From Bacteroidota bacterium (lineage in GTDB: Bacteria; Bacteroidota; Ignavibacteria; UBA10030; UBA8401), in contig JBBAAO010000001.1 of assembly GCA_041658205.1 (NCBI GenBank), forward strand, positions 1 to 64,000: 64,000 nucleotides of DNA. Direction: 5' to 3'. The position numbers and the translations under genes are program-made. Every line of letters starts with the position of its first letter. Position 1 is the first letter of the stretch. The notes beneath the pieces were generated by a model. That model saw only the letters and a program-made list of their open reading frames with translations. It made no database searches and had not been told where the DNA came from. Positions 60,694-64,000 of the stretch are shown here, in pieces.

Positions 60694-63096
60694 TTATTTC
60701 ACCATCATCATTTTTTTCGTTTCAACAAAACTCCCTACTGACAATTTGTAAAAATAAATCCCCGACGACACGCTGCTTGCGTTCCACTGCACTTCCTTCC
60801 ATCCTGCGGATTGTTCTTCGTTCACCAACTCGCTCACCACTTGTCCGAGCATATTATAGACAGTGAGTCTCACATGAGCGAAGGAGGGGAGTGAGTACCG
60901 AATTGTTGTTGTCGGATTGAATGGATTGGGAAAGTTTTGTTCTAACGCAAATCGCATTGGAAGTATTGTATTATCCTTGCCTATTGCATTGGGAGTTTGT
61001 CTATATTTGATAATGGTGTACATCGATCGAAAAACTCCACTTGAACTTGTTCCTCCGACAAAAACGTTGCCAGCACCATCTACCTTTACACCGCAAGGAG
61101 TATCATATGATCCTTCCCCATCAGAAAATCGAGCCACCCATTCTTCCATACCAGATGCGCTATATTTTACGGTGGCTATCTCATTTCCGCTGGACCCTGT
61201 AACGTAAACATTCCCGACAGCATCAAGGCATAAAGAATATAACACATTGTTATTTGTCTCAGGACTACTATATCGCCGCACCCAAAGCGTATCTCCCAGG
61301 GAATTGTATTTAATCACTAAATAGGTTGACGGTGCTTGGAAAGGATCATTACTATAATTCGTTCCAGTCGCATAGACATTTCCAATTCCATCAACGGCAA
61401 GATCTTGTGGATAGTCATAAGAATTCCCTATACCATTGAAACGTTTCGCCCAAATCGTTTCTCCATTTTGGTTGTATTTAATCGTTACTAAACGGGAAAT
61501 GGTGTAGGCTAATCCAGTGCTATTTCCCGTAACATAAACATTACCGCCGGCATCAACGGCAAGAGCATATGCAAATGCTCTATCCACACTCTCACCCGGA
61601 CTGTGGTAACGTCGAACCCAGAGTATATCACCTTGTGGATTATATTTGATTGTAACGAAGTCAGAATTGGTACTCGGTGTAGCACACCAGCCTGTTACAT
61701 AAACATTACCGGCCACATCAACAGTAAGAGCTGATACACGACCATCAATATCAGTCTGTCCAAAGTAACGTTTCACCCACAGCGTATCACCCTGTGGATC
61801 TAGTTTTGCAGTAGAATAACCAACAGATCCAATGATATTGCCGGCGACATAAACGTCTTGATTTCCATCAACAGCAATAGAGGTCGGATCACATTCGGAA
61901 TATCGCTTTAACCACATCGTATCGCCGAACGAATTATATTTGACGACAGCATATGAAGTATCGTCAATATGACCTATACAATATGCATTGCCGTTTTTAT
62001 CAACGGTACGGACTGATTCCCAATAGTGGTCTGGTGGTCCATATTGCTTTTGCCAAAGCATATCACCGGAAGAGTTGTATTTGATTGTGGCAGGGCTGCT
62101 GGGACCTACTTCATTATGACCCGAGATATACACATTACCGCCACCATCTAATGCAATTGAACGTGCGACATCAGTAGAAGTCTTGCTATCATACAGTTTA
62201 CCCCATACAGAATCGCCATTTGCCGTATATTTAATTGTTTGAATATCTCCACCACTAATTCCTGTTACAAATACATTTTCGTTGACATCTGAGGTTAAAG
62301 AAACAGCGTGAACATAATTGCCATTCGCTCCGTTATATCTTCGTACCCACTCTTCATCGCCATTCGCTTTGTACTTAACAGTGGCATAACTGTAGAGATT
62401 ATTCAAACCTCGACTAGTACCGGTTACAAGAATATTCCCGTTTCCACCAATAACGAGAGATGAGGGTGAATCATATTGATTTGCAATACCATTGTAGCGC
62501 CGCACCCACACAGTATCTCCATTTGCTGCATATTTTATCACCGTTATATATTTCGATACAGAGCGGCAGCCTACTCCACTCACTATGCCCTCACTACCGA
62601 GTGCAACATACACATTTCCCATTGGGTCAGTTGCAAGCGCATCTTTTCTATTAATGTTTGAACCTAGACGATATCTTGCCCATAACAAATCACCATTCTG
62701 GTTGTATTTAATTATCATAAAGTCAAGTGGTGGGCCTCCAGGACCTGTCCCATTCATTCCGTTGTTTCCTGCTACAATGACATTACCAGACCCGTCAACA
62801 ACAACAGCAACAGGTTCGTCCGTTAAAGAAAAGTCATTCCACCCACAATGTCTTACCCACGCCGTATCCACGCCGCTGCCGAAGATTTTGTGTGTAGGTT
62901 TTGAATTTTGTTCGAGCTGTTGCGGCATATTGTTGCTTGATCGGTTTGTTTCTTTTTGATTAAGCGCTTTGCGCCGATCAATTTGAGATCGGTATTGATT
63001 ATGTCTGTCGCGCCGGAACTGATCGTAATTTTCTTCCTGAGCAAACATCAAGGAAACGAAAAAAAGAAAAGAGAAAATCTGTAATAATGTTTTCAT
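60694..63096 (-). CDS. SBBP-repeat surface protein with T9SS sorting domain
   Basis: 800 residues. A good site AGGAGACAAT precedes the ATG. The signal KTLLQIFSFLFFVSLMFAQ is followed by a basic linker and FGSGVDTAWVRHCGW, then SBBP repeats (VDGSGNVIVAGNNG, VDVAGNVYVTGWCA...DFVTIKYNPQGDILWVRRYH; residues about 90-710). The sorting domain is FALEQNFPNPFNPTTTIRYS...KKMMMVK. The section upstream of NEEQ (VYNMLGQVVSELVNEEQ) is unlike that of the S41 gene at 46917, yet the last 42 codons are nearly the same at DNA level. Confidence 0.92.
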   Translation of the reverse strand: MKTLLQIFSFLFFVSLMFAQEENYDQFRRDRHNQYRSQIDRRKALNQKETNRSSNNMPQQLEQNSKPTHKIFGSGVDTAWVRHCGWNDFSLTDEPVAVVVDGSGNVIVAGNNGMNGTGPGGPPLDFMIIKYNQNGDLLWARYRLGSNINRKDALATDPMGNVYVALGSEGIVSGVGCRSVSKYITVIKYAANGDTVWVRRYNGIANQYDSPSSLVIGGNGNILVTGTSRGLNNLYSYATVKYKANGDEEWVRRYNGANGNYVHAVSLTSDVNENVFVTGISGGDIQTIKYTANGDSVWGKLYDSKTSTDVARSIALDGGGNVYISGHNEVGPSSPATIKYNSSGDMLWQKQYGPPDHYWESVRTVDKNGNAYCIGHIDDTSYAVVKYNSFGDTMWLKRYSECDPTSIAVDGNQDVYVAGNIIGSVGYSTAKLDPQGDTLWVKRYFGQTDIDGRVSALTVDVAGNVYVTGWCATPSTNSDFVTIKYNPQGDILWVRRYHSPGESVDRAFAYALAVDAGGNVYVTGNSTGLAYTISRLVTIKYNQNGETIWAKRFNGIGNSYDYPQDLAVDGIGNVYATGTNYSNDPFQAPSTYLVIKYNSLGDTLWVRRYSSPETNNNVLYSLCLDAVGNVYVTGSSGNEIATVKYSASGMEEWVARFSDGEGSYDTPCGVKVDGAGNVFVGGTSSSGVFRSMYTIIKYRQTPNAIGKDNTILPMRFALEQNFPNPFNPTTTIRYSLPSFAHVRLTVYNMLGQVVSELVNEEQSAGWKEVQWNASSVSSGIYFYKLSVGSFVETKKMMMVK

Positions 63097-63118
63097 ATTG
63101 TCTCCTAATAAATTTTTT

Positions 63119-64000
63119 TTACTTCATCAATAAAATCTTTTTTGTTTCAACAAAACTACCCGTTTGCATTCTCACCAAATACATCCCGCTTGCAAAATTC
63201 GAAGCATTCCACTGCACTTCTTTCCATCCTGCAGATTGTTCTTCGTTCACGAGTGTTGTAACTTCTCTTCCGAGAACGTCGTGAATGGTCAGTTTTACTT
63301 TTGCGGAGGAGGGGAGGGCGTAACGAATTGTTGTGGATGGATTGAATGGGTTAGGATAATTTTGTTGTAATATAAATGTTGTTGGATAATTGAGCTCATG
63401 AGCATTAACGCCGGTTATTTTTATAGGAATATCATATTTCCAAAGAGGCAAATAATTACTCGAAATCTCAATTGTTAAACGAACAGGATTGCTAACGGGC
63501 GTTTTTTCGGTAAACTGTATCGGCAATACGCGGTTCAAAGATGCGCCGGGTGCAAGATCCGCATAATTGAGTATACGATCTCCTGTAAAAATACTTGAAT
63601 CGCCGCTTTTTACTTTTGCAGTAACATTTGGTACAGCAGCAACGCTCCCAATATTTTTTAAGGTAAGATTATACATAATAAGATCACCGGGACTCGGGAT
63701 GGTGTCTGTTGATGCTATTCTAAACATTTCTATGCCAACTGGGCCAGTAGAGGTCAAATAACGCACATCTGTAATTTTTCGAAACGTTCCGTTGGTCATA
63801 TCATCGGTCCGAAGACTAAACTTGTATATATTGATAAGCGGGGATGTTTTTATTGTTGTACCCCAAATACTGTCATTTGCAAGAGCGTCATCGTGAAGCC
63901 CGTCGTTAAAAAATTGAACAGAATCATTCAACGATCCATTCAAATCCGATGACAAGAGTGAGACCACGAGAGAATGTGAAAGATTATTATTCACTATAAC
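63119..64000 (-). CDS. C-terminal part of an S41-peptidase-like T9SS protein (cut by window end)
   Basis: The frame is open to the right edge; the start lies beyond the window. The visible 294 or so residues hold the FNDGLHDDALANDSIWG domain and an Ig-like domain (DLIMYNLTLKNIGSVAAVPN), as in the two S41 genes at 25063 and 46917. The sorting domain is FILQQNYPNPFNPSTTIRYA...KKILLMK. The peptidase core itself is not visible, so the family is inferred from this shared tail. An in-frame GTG at 63994 is not thought to be the true start. Confidence 0.75.
   Translation of the reverse strand, partial: VIVNNNLSHSLVVSLLSSDLNGSLNDSVQFFNDGLHDDALANDSIWGTTIKTSPLINIYKFSLRTDDMTNGTFRKITDVRYLTSTGPVGIEMFRIASTDTIPSPGDLIMYNLTLKNIGSVAAVPNVTAKVKSGDSSIFTGDRILNYADLAPGASLNRVLPIQFTEKTPVSNPVRLTIEISSNYLPLWKYDIPIKITGVNAHELNYPTTFILQQNYPNPFNPSTTIRYALPSSAKVKLTIHDVLGREVTTLVNEEQSAGWKEVQWNASNFASGMYLVRMQTGSFVETKKILLMK

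Overview
The window comes from the Bacteroidota/Chlorobiota superphylum and fits Ignavibacteria or a close relative best. The main reason is that twelve proteins, counting the partial one at the right edge, end in the type IX secretion (T9SS) C-terminal sorting domain of the form QNYPNPFNPST...LGRE(I/V)ATLVNEEQSAGWKE...KKxLLxK. The moderate G+C, weak Shine-Dalgarno sites on many genes, and hybrid two-component regulators agree with this. No phage genes, transposase or CRISPR array were seen.

Layout. 1-650: 3' end of 23S rRNA, 5S rRNA and an rrn terminator. 891-3959: GDP-sugar genes rmd, gmd and fcl, which turn GDP-mannose into GDP-D-rhamnose and GDP-L-fucose. 4009-4432: tRNA-Ala(CGC), the SRP RNA and a broken second SRP RNA copy. 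4451-6436 (minus): ECF sigma factor, zinc-binding anti-sigma factor and a TlpA-like thioredoxin lipoprotein. 6648-16840 (plus): a YncE/phosphoesterase lipoprotein, the NAD(P) transhydrogenase operon pntAA-pntAB-pntB, a methyltransferase, a GH10-like lipoprotein, a secreted endonuclease I and an HXXEE membrane protein. 16841-22165 (minus): a GH76-like lipoprotein, an M1 aminopeptidase and small membrane or lipoproteins.

22200-64000 is almost entirely minus-strand and is a surface-protein region: three SBBP-repeat proteins, one Asp-box propeller protein, three S41 peptidase relatives, two esterases (one fused to a beta-propeller), two secreted beta-helix proteins and a TonB-dependent receptor. 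Two very large hybrid histidine kinase/response regulator/AraC proteins have a periplasmic sensor that is the same kind of beta-helix as in the secreted proteins beside them. A sigma-54 activator and a kinase-PEGA-FGE-hydrolase fusion sit in the middle.

Most notable. (1) Palindromic elements lie directly after stop codons of T9SS genes and are followed, in the same reading frame, by an orphan copy of the T9SS C-terminal tail. One tail-stop-palindrome block of about 187 bp is nearly identical at two unrelated genes, which suggests a shuffling C-terminal sorting cassette. (2) The beta-helix-sensor hybrid kinases are paired with secreted beta-helix proteins and share a conserved promoter. (3) Repeated 3' ends with hairpin-rich inserts also occur at the tRNA-Ala and SRP RNA genes. 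(4) Two MITE-like elements have clear terminal inverted repeats. All functional calls come from reading motifs by eye; no database search was run.
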